A stretch of DNA of 64,000 nucleotides from Adiantum capillus-veneris. Lineage: Eukaryota; Streptophyta; Polypodiopsida; Polypodiales; Pteridaceae. Made by a program: the position numbers and the translations under genes. The notes beneath the pieces are model-generated. The model saw only the letters and a list, made by a program, of their open reading frames with translations, did not search any database and was not told where the DNA came from. This document shows, in pieces, positions 1 through 11,175 of this stretch (the stretch's first letter is position 1; each line of letters starts with the position of its first letter). The stretch covers positions 91,505,914-91,569,913 of the forward strand of contig CM043944.1 of assembly GCA_014529385.2 (NCBI GenBank), given 5' to 3'.

Positions 1-97
1 AATCATATGTGGGAGAGGAACGGGTACCGGTATTGGCATATGTGTAGATGATGCAGGATATGGAACATAACCGGGCATAGGTCCACTCGGATAAGAG

Positions 98-1222
98 CTA
101 GGGAACTTGAGGAGCATAAGCAAGTGGTACTATTGGAGGTGTGGGGGCCATGTGTGCATAAGGGACTAGAGGCACATACGGTCGAGGCCCCATATTAGGT
201 ACTACGACACTAGGTAGTGGCTCTGCGCTAACCGTAGATGTCATCGGTACATTCTCTGTCAGGCTTATCCCTGGAGTGAGCACTGGGTTTTTCTTAATAG
301 AGGGTTGAGCCAAGTTAGGGAAGCTAAAGTTTTCGCTCGGAGGCTCAGATTGCATAGAGACCCCAGGTGAAATGACGTAAGATGGGTCCATGGGGCTCAT
401 TAGAGGAGTCTCCATTTGTGATAGAGTAGGTTGTTGAGCCTTACTCGTATCCAGAAATCTCATGGGGCCAGTTGAGAGTATATTTACCCCTCGGTTTTGC
501 CTTTCTGATTGAATAATGCCATGGATAACATTACAGATCATTTTCTGTTGATCTTCGATGCTCGTGGCACTAGAGGTGGATTGTACAATCTCTATCCATC
601 CTACATGGTAGGCGTGGCCAGAGTGTAGATCCGTCAACACCTCAGTGTGGAGGTCATATGTCCAATGATCATTAATGAACAATCCTTCTAGAGTCGACGT
701 GTTAATGGTTTCTTGTGAGGTAGAAGCAATGTTGCTCCCCGTGGTTTTACTTGTCACCAACGGTACTCTAGAGGGAACTTCTGAAGGAGGCAGCTCAACA
801 GGGTCTTCTTGGTAAGAAGTTGGTAGGATATCCACATGGACACTCTTTGGGGGTGTGGGGTCCACGTGCGATGTGAAAGGAGAGTCCACTTCCCCACCCC
901 CTTCGTGTGCTTCATTTGCATCAGGTTCCGAGCGAGTAGCTCTACCTAATGTTTCCATGAAACGGCTAAACATACTAGTACTAGGCTGTGGAGCTTCGGG
1001 AGGTGCATGGCCTTCTCTCTCAGTGTTTTGGGTAGGGTATGCTTCCATGATTTCTGAGTCGGAGGAGGAATCACTAGCGGCTATTTTAGGGTCTTGGGTG
1101 GTGCTACCTTGTGTCCCTGCTGAGGGTCTAGATCCTATCGTAGATGGGTAATGGGTGTCCGTATGAACAGAGGCACCCTCAATATGCTCGTGTTCTAGCA
1201 CCCGCCCAGAGCGTAAGTGCAT
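98..1222 (-). pseudogene. Gag-like ORF of minus-strand gypsy element A
   Basis: A 374-codon ORF that starts with MHLRSGR, close to the MNLRSGR that begins the gag of element 1 near 8489. LRSGR-type starts are common in plant Ty3/gypsy Gag proteins. The rest is Ser/Pro/Thr-rich and acidic, with a proline-rich tail (GPRPYVPLVPYAHMAPTPP); no zinc knuckle, protease or RT is visible. It stops at a TAG on its strand (plus 98-100), and the element continues off the left edge, so this is probably the N-terminal part of a broken Gag. Position supports this: about 930 bases of leader, then a tRNA-Asp primer-binding site and an LTR lie upstream on the same strand. Function as Gag is inferred from the start motif and context only. 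Confidence 0.6.
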
Positions 1223-2149
1223 GTGCTTCTGATACCCTAAGGTGTCAAAAAGCTGCTCTAGGAGGCCTTGTGACTAGTTTTTAGCGTGTTTTTTGTTTGT
1301 TTTTTTGCTAGATTTTTTAGAGCGTGTCGTGGAATGGGTCGTGTGATAGCTCAAAACGAGCGTATCGGTCAGAGGGTCGTGCCGTGCTTTATAGCCCTCC
1401 GTTTGGTCACTCTATGCCCTCGGAATCCCTAAAACTGTCAATTTCCAGTAGGGAACTAGGCCCAAACTAGAAAGTCTAAGGGTGCAAGTGGGAAGAGAAA
1501 GGAGGAGAGTGGAGAACTTGTCCCACATGCTCTCATTCTCTCTTGAGGGAGTAGGGTATATATATAAGAGTGAATCTAGTATATATCATAAGACTGAGGA
1601 CTAAGGCCTGGGCCTGGGCCTGGGCAAATGATCCCGATCTATCTTTTATACAAACCAACCCGTCCGTTTTAAGAGTCACGTTTTTTATTTTCGAAAAAAA
1701 TCGCCGCTCGCTCGCGTTTTTGATTTCCGTTTTTTTTTCTTTTTTTTTCAGATTTTTTTTTTTTTTGGGAATACAGAAATTGAAAACGCAGATATGCAAA
1801 AAATGCAGAAAACGCAGATATGCAGAAATTTCAAAAAACGCAGAAATTGAAAAACGCAGAAATACACAAATTGTAGAAAATTGCAGAAATAGCAGAAATT
1901 GCAAAAAAAACGCAGAAATTGCAGAAAATTAAAAAACGCAGAAATGCAGAAAATTGCAGAAAATGAAAACGCCGAACTTGAAAACGCAAAAATTGCAGAA
2001 ATTCAAAAAACGCAGACAATAGCAGAAATTGAAACTTGACAGCAAATGCAGAAAACAGAAATCTCCACACACTCCTTCCCTGCCTTTCCTATGATAGAAA
2101 TTGCACCACAAGGAAGCGTAAAGTGCTAACCGAGCTTAGTGTAGGGCAT
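1223..2149 (-). other. Leader of element A between PBS and gag
   Basis: Untranslated leader read on the minus strand. It holds short T-rich and A-rich runs and, at about 1600-1626, three to four copies of a GGGCCT hexamer. The short ORFs on both strands here are products of the A-rich repeat and are not treated as genes. Confidence 0.5.
1784..2060. repeat. Degenerate A-rich tandem repeat (GCAGAAATT-like)
   Basis: About 280 bases made of irregular units of roughly 9-15 bases around GCAGAAATTG and AAAACGCAGAAAT. The units differ by small indels, so this is a decayed microsatellite-like array. It lies in the leader of element A. Confidence 0.75.
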
Positions 2150-2168
2150 ATCCCCGGCAGCGGCGCCA
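2150..2168 (-). promoter_or_regulatory. Primer-binding site, tRNA-Asp type (element A)
   Basis: On the minus strand the bases read TGGCGCCGCTGCCGGGGAT. The complement of the 3' end of plant tRNA-Asp(GUC) is TGGCGCCGTTGCCGGGGATC, so 18 of 19 positions match. tRNA-Asp priming is known for Athila/Tat-type plant gypsy elements. Four T residues separate it from the LTR end (...CACA on this strand). Confidence 0.85.
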
Positions 2169-2172
2169 AAAA

Positions 2173-2422
2173 TGTGCGCTCCTTGCCGCACTGTCGAAGC
2201 AAGGGACTTGCCAATACACCGTGTGCGAGCCACAAACGGCTCCAAGCACACAACAAGCCTAAACTAGCAAGCTCAAGGAAACAAAGGGTGTGTCACTCAC
2301 CGCTCTACGCTCGCCTTCGTGGTGGATTCCTCGCCGCGATGAAGAAGAAGCTGCAGTCGTGCCGCGCTCAACCGCTTCGCCGCCGTCGTGCCTTCGTAAT
2401 GCTCGATCGCACACACACTCTC

Positions 2423-2457
<35 letters not shown>

Positions 2458-2769
2458 AGGAGGTGAAGAAGAAGAAGATGGAGATGGAGCAAGAGCACTC
2501 TTCAATTGCACAAATGAGAGAATGAGTAAAAATTAGGTTTAGTTGGCTTTTATAGGAGCTCACCCCATTCACACTTGGGCGCCCATGCTTAGCCAACTAA
2601 TCCCTTGAATGTCCAAGTTAAAGTGCGCCTCTCATCGACGATCACTCTACCTTTCCCTATTGGACCGACAAGCCCGGTACCTGACTCTACCAAATACATA
2701 ATACGCGTCCATCGTAGGTGATGGGGTGTCCGTGTACCGTGAGGGTTAACACCGCTCCGCTCCCATGAC
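2173..2769 (-). mobile_element. 5' LTR of element A (outer end uncertain)
   Basis: The inner end is fixed by the adjacent PBS: on the minus strand the LTR ends ...GCGCACA. The outer end is proposed at 2769, where the minus strand begins TGTCATGGGAGCGG, giving TG...CA termini and about 600 bp. A CT run followed by an AC run lies at 2421-2457. The matching 3' LTR would be left of the window, so neither the outer end nor a target duplication can be confirmed. Confidence 0.5.
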
Positions 2770-4200
2770 AAAAAAATGAGCAAAGGAATGCTGATCAAGA
2801 GTATTTGAATCCTGCATGGTTAATCAGCAGTTATAAGGGCTTGCTAACAAGCCAATTTATAAGCTGAAAGTGTGCCGGATGGAGCTCTAAGGCCAAAAAA
2901 TGACTTGGTAATGCCAAACAGTGAGTGTGCTTAATGTGGCCATAGTTGGGGTTTTATTAATCCAGGTTGAAGTACTCAAAAAGCTCTACATGCCTGTCTT
3001 TACGGCTCATCGATCGGAGCTACGGATAGGAAGTTATGACAATTTTAAATTGAGTCAGTAGCAGATCCGTACCGGATTGGGCAACTGCAGCTGAGGGGAC
3101 AAAAATGAAATGAATGCGTCGGGCTGAAGTGCTCACTTTGTGAAGAGCGTCGATCTTTTCAGTTTGGTGATCGGATTTACGGTTGCCAAGTTATTGGCCA
3201 TTAAAGTATCGCTGGGGGTCGGGTTCGAACCGCCCTGGTCGCCCTGATCAGTCACATTCATCTGGCTTAATGCAGTCCCGTGCCCGATGTGTATGCCAAA
3301 TGAGGGCCGATGCGGGAGAATTTTTTATAATATGCCTAGCCTTATCAGGGCAACTCTCCAAAAGCAATCACTTACACTTGCTTCTTGCAGGAAGATTCTA
3401 TTCATGAAGATATTGCTAATCGATGGAAATTGGAGAAAGATATTGTGTTGGACAATGCTTGCCCGGCATTTGTGATGCCTTACATTACTTATGGCTGTCA
3501 ATAAAGGAAAAGCTTGGCATTGCCTTAGCCGACATGTGTACCAACACTACATGGCCGGTAAGTGTGCCCGGATGCCGCCATTGGGAAGCTTAGCAATGCA
3601 CTGCTCGATAGCTATGCCAAATGTGATGCCCTTCTCTCAATGGCCAAGGGCCTAAGGCCGCCCAAAGTTAAGCTAAAGAGCCCGCCCAAGCCAACCAAGG
3701 CCGCCCAATGCTATAATTTCTTTAATATAGTGTGAAGGGTTGAAAACAAAAGGGGAGGCCATGGCCTGCTGGCGACGGGCAGTAGCGCAGGAAAACGAAA
3801 AAAGGTCGCCTCGGGCTATGTGGTGCTCCAAGGAGGACGCCAAAGAAGCGGGAAAGGATAAGAGGGCCATCGCGCACAGGTTCAACACCAGCGGGGTTGG
3901 ATTCCATGCAGTTCATCCCTCGGCCTGCCACGTCATCAAGAGGCCCTTCCCATTAGCGATATCGCTAATGGGATGGCCAAAACCATGCAATATATAAAAA
4001 GAATGTCGTGTGATATTGGGCGATCATCATCTTGAGAAACTGGGGGCTCCTCCTCATCTTCTTGAAGGAAGCTCTTAAGCTCTGATAATCCTCTTGAACC
4101 CGATAATCCAAATTTCCAAAACCTCTCGAATCCCTCAAGCTTAAGCTCATAAGCCTTCTTAAACCTACTCGGAAAGTGATAAGCTCTCACAAGAGAAAGG
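2770..4200. other. Unassigned, no supported gene
   Basis: No long ORF and no recognisable protein motif on either strand. A GGGTTCGAACC string at 3221-3231 looks like a tRNA T-arm, but no cloverleaf can be drawn around it. The region probably contains old transposon debris that I cannot name. A 26-base palindrome at 3948-3973 is listed separately. Confidence 0.4.
3948..3973. repeat. Perfect 26-base palindrome
   Basis: The half-site TCCCATTAGCGAT is followed directly by its reverse complement, with no spacer. It occurs once in the window. It could be a cruciform, a dimeric binding site or the junction of an old inverted duplication. Confidence 0.9.
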
Positions 4201-4244
4201 TCTTGAGGTCTCGTAAGTGAGCTAATCCTATTCTCCTCAAGCCT

Positions 4245-4440
4245 AATCTCTTGAATCCTTGAAGCCAAGCTTTCTTAAGCTCAAGCAAAGCCCAATCTCT
4301 CGAATCCTTGAAGCCAAGCTTTCTTAAGCTGAAGAAAATCCTAATCTCTCGAGTCCTTGAAACCAAGCTTTCTTAAGCTCAAGCAAAGCCTAATCTCAAA
4401 GCATTAGCAGAGCCTAACCTCAAGTTCATTAGCCGAGCCT
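4245..4440. repeat. 49-bp tandem repeat, three to four copies
   Basis: The string AATCTC(T) recurs at 4245, 4294, 4343 and 4392, each 49 bases apart. Units share AATCCTTGAAGCCAAGC and TTTCTTAAGCTCAAGC and differ by a few substitutions; the fourth is partial. Looser CTTAAGC/AAGCC-rich sequence continues to about 4640. Confidence 0.85.
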
Positions 4441-4791
4441 AATTTAAACTCCTGAAGCCAATCCAAAGTTCTCGATTCACTTAGCCATATTTAGCCTTGA
4501 TGACCATAATCTCCAATCTCATTAAGCCAAGCTTAAGCCTTGATGATCATGAGATTTAAGCCAAGCTTCTCAAACGCTCTAAACCAAATCGTGAAGCCCT
4601 TAACGTGGATGAGCCTAATCTCTAAACCAAGTCATCTTAAGCCATCAAAACCTTAACCTTGATAGCCATTTGAATCGGGAAGCAGAAGCCAAATCAAACG
4701 GCCGTTGGAAGAAGAAACTCCTTAGCCTTACCGGGAAGAAGCAGAAGGCGATACAAAGCAGGTCATTGATAATTTTCTTGTTAGCACCTGG

Positions 4792-4891
4792 ATTAAGCCA
4801 GGTTTCATCTTGTAATGAGCATTAAGCTTCCATTAATGAGCATTAAGCCAGGTTTCATCTTGTAATGAGCATTAAGCTTCCATTAATGATT
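4792..4891. repeat. 50-bp tandem duplication
   Basis: Two nearly identical 50-base units, 4792-4841 and 4842-4891, each containing AGCCAGGTTTCATCTTG and GTAATGAGCATTAAGC. Near identity points to recent origin. Confidence 0.9.
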
Positions 4892-5322
4892 GATTAATGA
4901 TGACTAATGTTGATTAACTGGAATTAAGAGAACCATTTGTTTTGAGCTCTGTCTTGTTAATTGTGCCTGCTGCGTCTCTTTTCCCCACACCTCTCACAAT
5001 CAGGGGCCCAGTGCCTTCTTGGCTCACCTTTCGCACAATTATCCCTCGACACCGTGAAGCTTTTTGATGAGGTTTCGACGTAGGAAATGGATGACAGAGG
5101 TAACACAAAATCCCAAAAATACCTTGTGGTTTGGACGTTAGTCCAATGTGTTTTTTTCCCTTGCTTCAATGAAAATTAATAAACTTCATCAAACACAACT
5201 ACGTCTATAGATGGCAAGCTCAACAATCTAAGGAATGTTTGGATAACTTTCCTGACGATGTAGTGGTGTCTATAGTACATATGTAGAGAACTAGTCCTTC
5301 AAGGTGCAGAATGAGATAAATT
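4892..5322. other. Unassigned, no supported gene
   Basis: Only ORFs of about 60-70 codons without recognisable motifs. The sequence leads into the decayed ORF that starts near 5323 and may be its 5' part, too changed to read. Confidence 0.35.
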
Positions 5323-5763
5323 CAATGCATTGGTATTCAACTCATGTCACAATTTTGGTTTACATTTCATACTTACATGATGCGCTTGGTGTCATTCAGA
5401 AGACACGTCACTTCTACATCTTTGATGACAAAACGCATAATACTTTGTTTGTGTAGCACTATTTTCTTTTGCACAATGAGTGGCTGAAGAGTCAAGGCTA
5501 TAGTGTCAAGTGACACTAAGTGTGGTTTGATGGTGTTGCTTCACAATTCAAAGCAAGGCGGCCATTCTATTTTGTAGCTCAGTTCTTCAATATGAATGCA
5601 CAATTTCTTTGCTTTTGGCCATGGGAAGGGTGGACACGATGGGATTGCTAGAGTTCTCAAAAGAGCTCTCACACATGAGCAATTGAAATCTGGAGGATGG
5701 GTGCTTTATAATGTTGTAGGGTTGCAACCATTTTTGGATTCAACAACTCAACATCTTGGTCGT
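5323..5763 (+). pseudogene. Decayed ORF with VWFDG..QFK and HGKG.HDG motifs
   Basis: Reading across frames on the plus strand gives recognisable pieces: YISYLHDALGV, HFYIFDDKTHNTLFV, LLHNEWLKSQGYSVK, VWFDGVASQFKARRPFYFV, then HGKGGHDGIARVLKRALTH and EQLKSGGW. From general knowledge this order (FDD..HD..F, W.DG...QFK, HGKG..DG...LKR) resembles a repetitive protein family of unknown function in mosses, lycophytes and animals; the spaced Asp residues suggest an RNase H-like fold, but I cannot name the family with certainty. At least three frameshifts or stops break it. Element 1 inserted right after its last readable residues, and the original locus resumes at 26253. Confidence 0.5.
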
Positions 5764-6675
5764 TGTTAGAAGCTAGACACACCCTACGGAAAACAACTGC
5801 TTGGCAGATTATTATTTGTTGTAATTGTTCATTTATTGAGAAAACCCGACATTTAACCTTTGTAAATATTGGGGCTTACAGAAGTTTCCAGATTGTATCC
5901 CAGTTTTGACACTTAGATTGAGTAGATGGTTAAATTGGAACATTAGGGTTTGAGAATTGTAAGGTATTTATACCACTTTTTGACCTTAATGAAAAACCTT
6001 TTGTCATTTAAAAAAAAGTTTGAAGTTTGTGAGTGAGCGTACTGTGTACGAGAGAGAGTGAGAGCTTCATCCTGACGCTACGCGTGCACCAGTGGTCGGA
6101 ATCGAGTGCGGAGAAGTGCAACGTGTTGCCCCCGATGAGAGCTACGCACCAATACCTACATTGCACGCGTACGGTTCGGTTGTGCGAGCTCGACCCACGA
6201 GCTTCATCTAGTGATTTGGTGAGCATACGTTATCCGTTTTCGCATTTCAGCATATCCAGAGCTACACATTAGGCACTTTAGTTTTCGAAAACGACGACCT
6301 GCAAATTTTGGCCAGACATCCTACGTGATTTTGCACCAGGTGTTTTGGGTTGGGATTTTGGTTCATAGACCTTAGGGAGAGTGACCTATCGGTGTTAGTA
6401 GGGTCTCCTTCAAGTTCCGTGGCGTTTCGAGATCGTTTGATGGGTATTCGGCTCTAGAAAGCGTTGTAGGAAATCTCCTCTTATGCACTCCTGAAGGCTG
6501 TGGCTTTGACATTAGGTAGAGACCTCTGTAGGAATTAGTAGGAGTCGGTCGAGTATAGGTTGACACCCTATGTTTGCTTCCACGTGCCTGCAGGTTGAGC
6601 TTCGTCCTTAGCTAACAAATCTTGTTATGGGAGTTCTCACTGTGCTGACATCCGTCGCGGCGTATCCGTCCAACA
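5764..6675 (+). mobile_element. 5' LTR of element 1
   Basis: 912 bp from TGTTAGAAGC to CCGTCCAACA. TATTTATA at 5965-5972 is the likely TATA box. The site TTAA at 5986-5989 is the uninterrupted version of the place where T1 sits in the 3' LTR. A half-copy of the element's palindrome (AGACATCCTACGTG) lies at 6314-6327 and is kept in the 3' LTR near 25886. Confidence 0.95.
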
Positions 6676-6676
6676 T

Positions 6677-6694
6677 TGGCACCGTTTCCAGGGA
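6677..6694 (+). promoter_or_regulatory. Primer-binding site of element 1 (tRNA-Asp-like)
   Basis: TGGCACCGTTTCCAGGGA begins one base after the LTR end. It matches the tRNA-Asp complement TGGCGCCGTTGCCGGGGA at 15 of 18 positions. The mismatches are either decay or use of another tRNA, so the exact primer is not certain. Confidence 0.75.
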
Positions 6695-7203
6695 CGAAAA
6701 CCTTAGGTAGGTGACCAAAACTAGTCCTTGAGGATAGGGATTCTTTGGCTTGCCAAGAGTCTTACATTTATATAGGATCAAAGGGCGGAGGACTCTCTAG
6801 GTCTTAGAGGGAGTCTAGGGAGCGTGTGTCTGGCCTAGACTACACAATCCTTTGACTTAGGTAGACTTAGGTAGGTCTTAGTTGAGTTGATAAGTAGTAG
6901 TTGGAGTGGTAGAAGCGGTGAGAGGAGAGCTTGAGAGTCCGGAGAGGCCAAGAAGAAACCAAAACACCATTATCACCATTTCACATAATGAGTAGGAGTA
7001 GAGTAAGCAGGACATCATGATTTAGGATCTAGAGCACTTCATGCATGTATACTTGCTTGTTAGATTCATCACAAGGTTGTAAAAGACGCAAAAGTGTGTT
7101 TGAAAGCTGAAGTGAAGTCCAAAAGTTGTTGTGAGTGTTTCTGATAGAACTGCAGAGCATCAGGAGCATTTCTGTCAGGAAAAAATTTAATTTCAAGCCA
7201 GGA

Positions 7204-8069
7204 GACATCCTACGTGTAGGATGTCTACAGACTAATCTAGTGGGAACTTTGGAATTTTGAGTTGACCAGTGTGTCTAGAAGGTAGGTTTTACCCTATTTT
7301 CACCTGGAAAGTGGAAATTTGACCATATCTTGACAGGATAAGGCCAGATAGACTGAAATTGCCAGACCTCCTACCCAAATTGTGCCAAGGCATTATTTTA
7401 AGACCAAAACCATAGGATGGCTGCATGAGCATGATTTGAATGATTTATTGAGTGACTGAGGAAAGTTTCATCTCATTTGGGTGAGAAAAATTGGGTTCTA
7501 AGCAGACTTTAGCACTTTTGACTGAAAAAGGCTAGAACAGCTAAAATTGGGGACTTTTGAAATCCAAACCAAAATTTAAGCATACCACTGGGTTGCTACC
7601 ATCAAGGGGAAACTGTGGCTCAAGTCTGGGGTCAAATAGACCAAAAAGACATCCTACGCGTAGGATGTCATCTGTGTGATCTGGCACTCCAATAGTAATT
7701 TTGAGCATACCAAAGTGATCAACACTTAAAGGAGAGTCTGTGCTTTGCATTTGAATCCATTCTGAGCAATTAGACATGCTACGCGTAGAATGTCTAATGC
7801 ATGAAAATAAAGCCAGAAACTGACTATGGGCATAGAAGGGTGTTGTATAGCCTAAGGCAAGCCTCCTAGTCAATTTTGGTCCAAATTGGAGTTGATTAGA
7901 CTGGTCAGACCAACATCAGGCTGTCGGAACAGATTTCTGATCCATTGACCAGCTTATAGGTGTCCAAATCAAAAAGTAAAAACTATTGTGGACTCAGCAC
8001 ATCAAAGGGAATCCATAGTGCAAAAATCCAAGCAAAACAGAGCAGGAGACATCCTACGCATAGGATGTC
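7204..8069. repeat. Leader palindromes of element 1, ~285-bp register
   Basis: Palindromes with arms GACATCCTAC and GTAGGATGTC around a two-base centre occur at 7204-7225, 7648-7669, 7773-7794 and 8048-8069. The copy at 7648 is perfect, 7204 has perfect arms, 7773 and 8048 have one arm mismatch each. A half-site (GACCTCCTACCC) lies near 7365. Spacings fit about 285 bp in two registers: 7204 to 7773 is 569 (two periods), 7773 to 8048 is 275, and 7365 to 7648 is 283. The leader (6695-8473) contains no supported gene; the 110-codon minus-strand ORF at 7541-7873 just spans the palindromes. Confidence 0.85.
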
Positions 8070-8473
8070 TACTAGGGCTTAGTGAAGAGAAAATTTGACT
8101 AAGGATATACAATGATGTTCCATTTGACTTGAGGATTCCAGAACTTCTTTCATAAGTGAATTTGGACCTTGTTTGACCTTTTGATGGAGCAAAGACAGAA
8201 CTAAGACTTTTTCAGGTAAATTGACTGACACCTAAGGGAAGTACAGTTCCAGATTAGCAGACCTAATCCAGAACATTAGAAGTGTATAAAATACAGTAGT
8301 GGTTAATGTTAACTCTCCAGTTATACCAATCATGACTAAAATCACCTCTAGTGGTTAGATTCTTTGATTCGATTGCCGAAATTAAACGCTTGTGTACAGG
8401 TATATTCTGCAGCAAAGCAAGAAGTTGTGCAGAAACTGACTCTTTGCTAGGTGAGTGGTTGGATTTGTGTTAA

Positions 8474-11139
8474 GTGGCATTGCTAAGTTTGATGAATTTA
8501 AGATCAGGAAGACACAGTTTTAGAGACCAAAAGGTGGCAGGAGATCAAGGTAGCTTAGTGTCCACCAAGGAGAGTGTAGCTCAGGCAAGACTAGATCCAC
8601 TAGCACCGATTATTGAGGAGGATAGTTTGATACTGACACTTCATGAGATAAGTCCTTCTTCATGATGGGTAGTCAACAACCAGGAGGTTTCTCCTATGAA
8701 GGACTAATGCCAGGAGGATGCACCTCCCTAAATGAGTTGAATGATTCCAAGTTCATTGTGATCTTCTTAGAAGGAACAAACTCGAGGGGAGCCCTAGTTT
8801 ATTCTGACTATCGAGGATGCAAGTGTATTTGTATTGAAGAAAGACCGGCTCAAAGACTAGAAATCATTCGAGTCTATGATGATGGAGATAGATTTTGAGA
8901 CGAAAAGAGGAACCACTATCTGATAGTTAGTAACCTTGAGGATTACAACATATACGGAGATCATGTGGCGAAAGGGAAAATGGTTTCAGAAACTCAAGAA
9001 CCACCTCCAAACATTGATCGACATGGAGAGCTTTTTATGTATGATAAGAAAACAACGAGGGTCTCAACCTATAATGAGAATGTGGGGATTTACAAGCATG
9101 AGAGCGAGGGAATAGTATCTTACTTTCGTTGCAAAGAACCCTACCCAAACGAATTAAGCAAAGACAAGGTTCTTTACTTATTCTCTTAAGAGATTGCTAT
9201 GGGGAAGGATATTGTTTTTGTTGATAGGTACGGGCGAGAATACCAACGTATTCTCCCAGAGGAGGTAGAAAAGGCAACAGTTCCAGGAGCATCATATGCC
9301 CCCGAAGAAGTGCCAAGAGCCACCTACACCCCTAGCAAGTCGACAAATCCCTTTTCAGAAGAGTATGACGCGACCTCACATTCTACCCGATATCAGACAT
9401 TCAACAACCAAAACCAACCAGCAACCCAGCCATCATTGCAGGGATGGCTTCGACAGAGTGCAACATTGGAATAAAACTTAAACCGAGATGGTTATCAAGC
9501 CGCACGAGGGCTAAGGGATTAACAAGAACCACCACTCTATTCACGGTATCAAGGAGAGAGTAAGCCAAAAACTCAAGGATCAACAGAGCCTGGAAGACCA
9601 CCCATAGAACGAGTTCGGAGAGATGAACCATCTCTTGTAAGAACTGTTAGAAATTATGGCTTAGGAGCACCATTGGGAGAGGAACCAGCCTACTACAAAA
9701 GACCAGAGGAGGTATATCGATTAGAACGTGGAGATCCAATGATGAGATTTGTAGACCATCGTAGAATTAGACCTTCTCAAGTGCAAAAATGGGTAAACAA
9801 GAAATACACGGGAAACAAAGATCCTAGAGATCATGTAGTAGCCTTTGTGCGTGTAATTAGAGTTGAAGAGATGTTAGACTTCTCTACCCAATTTGCAGGG
9901 TTTGGACTAATCCTAGAGGATGATGCAGCTACTTGGTTTGACTTTGTGGAGCATAGAGACTTTGAGTCTATGAAGGAGGTGTTTGACGAGTTTATAGAGG
10001 AATTCTCATAAAGGGGGATAGCTCATAATACCGTCTCACAAATCCATAAATTCAAACAGAAAGACGGGGAATCTGTGCGAAAGGCATCCCTACGACTAAA
10101 AGGATATGTTAAGTTCTACCCTGTGGAAGAACTGCCAACTCAGTCCAGACTTATGCTTATATTTATCCAAGGACTAAGGAATGCAGATCTCCAGAAGGAC
10201 TTACATATGAAGAGGAGCACGATGTTAAATGAGTTAACTAAGGAGGCTCTTTACCTTGTGGACAATTGTGCGGTCTACAAAGAGGGTGAATTCAAGGATC
10301 TTGACGACTTAAATTAGTTAACTAAGGAGTTAACTAAGGAGGCTCTTTACCTTGTGGACAATTGTGCGGTCTACAAAGAAGGTGAATTCAAGAATCTTGA
10401 TGACGATTCATCCTCATAACAAAGTGGAAGTAAATATTCTAAGACAACACCGAAAGGAGAAGTAGCTGTAAACCAGGAGCAGGTTGTAGAGGAAGTGCTA
10501 AAAAAGATTAACCTGTACGCCAAACCATAAGCTAAACAGCCACAATGGTGTGCTATTGAAAAAAAATGGACAAACCACGGGACAGAGGAATGCTATTATA
10601 ACAAGGGATATGTGAGAGAGAGACCTTATGCTCCCCAAGATCAGGTAGCATCTCCTCAAATTCCACCAATGCCTAGGTATCAAGCAAGCAATCTACCAGG
10701 ACCTGTAGGTGTAGAAAGAACACAACCAGTGTTCGGGCAACAACCACCCCTACAGGATTACGACCAGTCGGCATAAGATACACACCAACAATAACCAAAC
10801 CAGAAGAGAAGGCTTTGGTGCCTATGCAGGCATATTACGAAGATCCCAATGGATATGCTGCAAATCCTGTCTATTATCCACTGGAAGAACCCTCAACGCC
10901 AGAACCATGGAGCATGATGGGAGGTACAGGACTACCAACCGTTGCACAGGCAGCAGGAGAAGGAAGATATAGCTTGGATGAACGAACATTGTTGTTCAGC
11001 CAACGGAGGCATGGGAGGGCAGAGACATGCATACCAACAAAGAGGAGTTCAAGGAGCACCTCAACAGCCTAAAGGATCCTGCTACAAGTGTGGCGGAGAC
11101 CATTGGCTAAGAGACTGTCCTCATGATGAAATCATTTGA
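8474..11139 (+). pseudogene. gag: gag of element 1 (broken)
   Basis: Structural protein of the retrotransposon particle. Pieces in order: MNLRSGR start near 8489 (upstream ATG at 8474), a segment ending VFVDRYGREYQ, the capsid-like core at 9673-10317 (VQKWVNKKYTGNKDP, TQFAGFGLILEDDAATWF, FIQGLRNADLQKDL), and a CCHC knuckle at 11080-11118 (CYKCGGDHWLRDC, spacing C-x2-C-x3-H-x4-C). A second knuckle at 11152-11190 has Tyr for its second Cys. Stops include 8896 TGA, 9187 TAA, 9472 TAA, 10009 TAA, 10315 TAG and 11137 TGA, plus frameshifts. Assignment rests on the knuckle, the LRSGR start and position before protease. Confidence 0.85.
10231..10422 (+). repeat. 96-bp in-frame tandem duplication in gag
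   Basis: Two units, 10231-10326 and 10327-10422, both encode LTKEALYLVDNCAVYKEGEF. The length is 32 codons, so the frame is kept. A TAG at 10315-10317 lies in the first unit near the junction. Confidence 0.9.
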
Positions 11140-11175
11140 GTCAACGCATATTGCACCGAGTATGGAGTTACTCAT

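Noticed and set aside
855-1151. Plus-strand 98-codon ORF
   Set aside because: Shadow of the Gag-like ORF on the other strand.
3200-3260. tRNA gene
   Set aside because: GGGTTCGAACC looks like a T-arm, but no acceptor, D or anticodon stem can be drawn around it.
3936-4268. Minus-strand 110-codon ORF
   Set aside because: Runs through the CTTAAGC-rich tandem repeat and the palindrome; no recognisable domain.
7541-7873. Minus-strand 110-codon gene in the leader of element 1
   Set aside because: It overlaps two palindromes, has no motif and is not seen in element 2.
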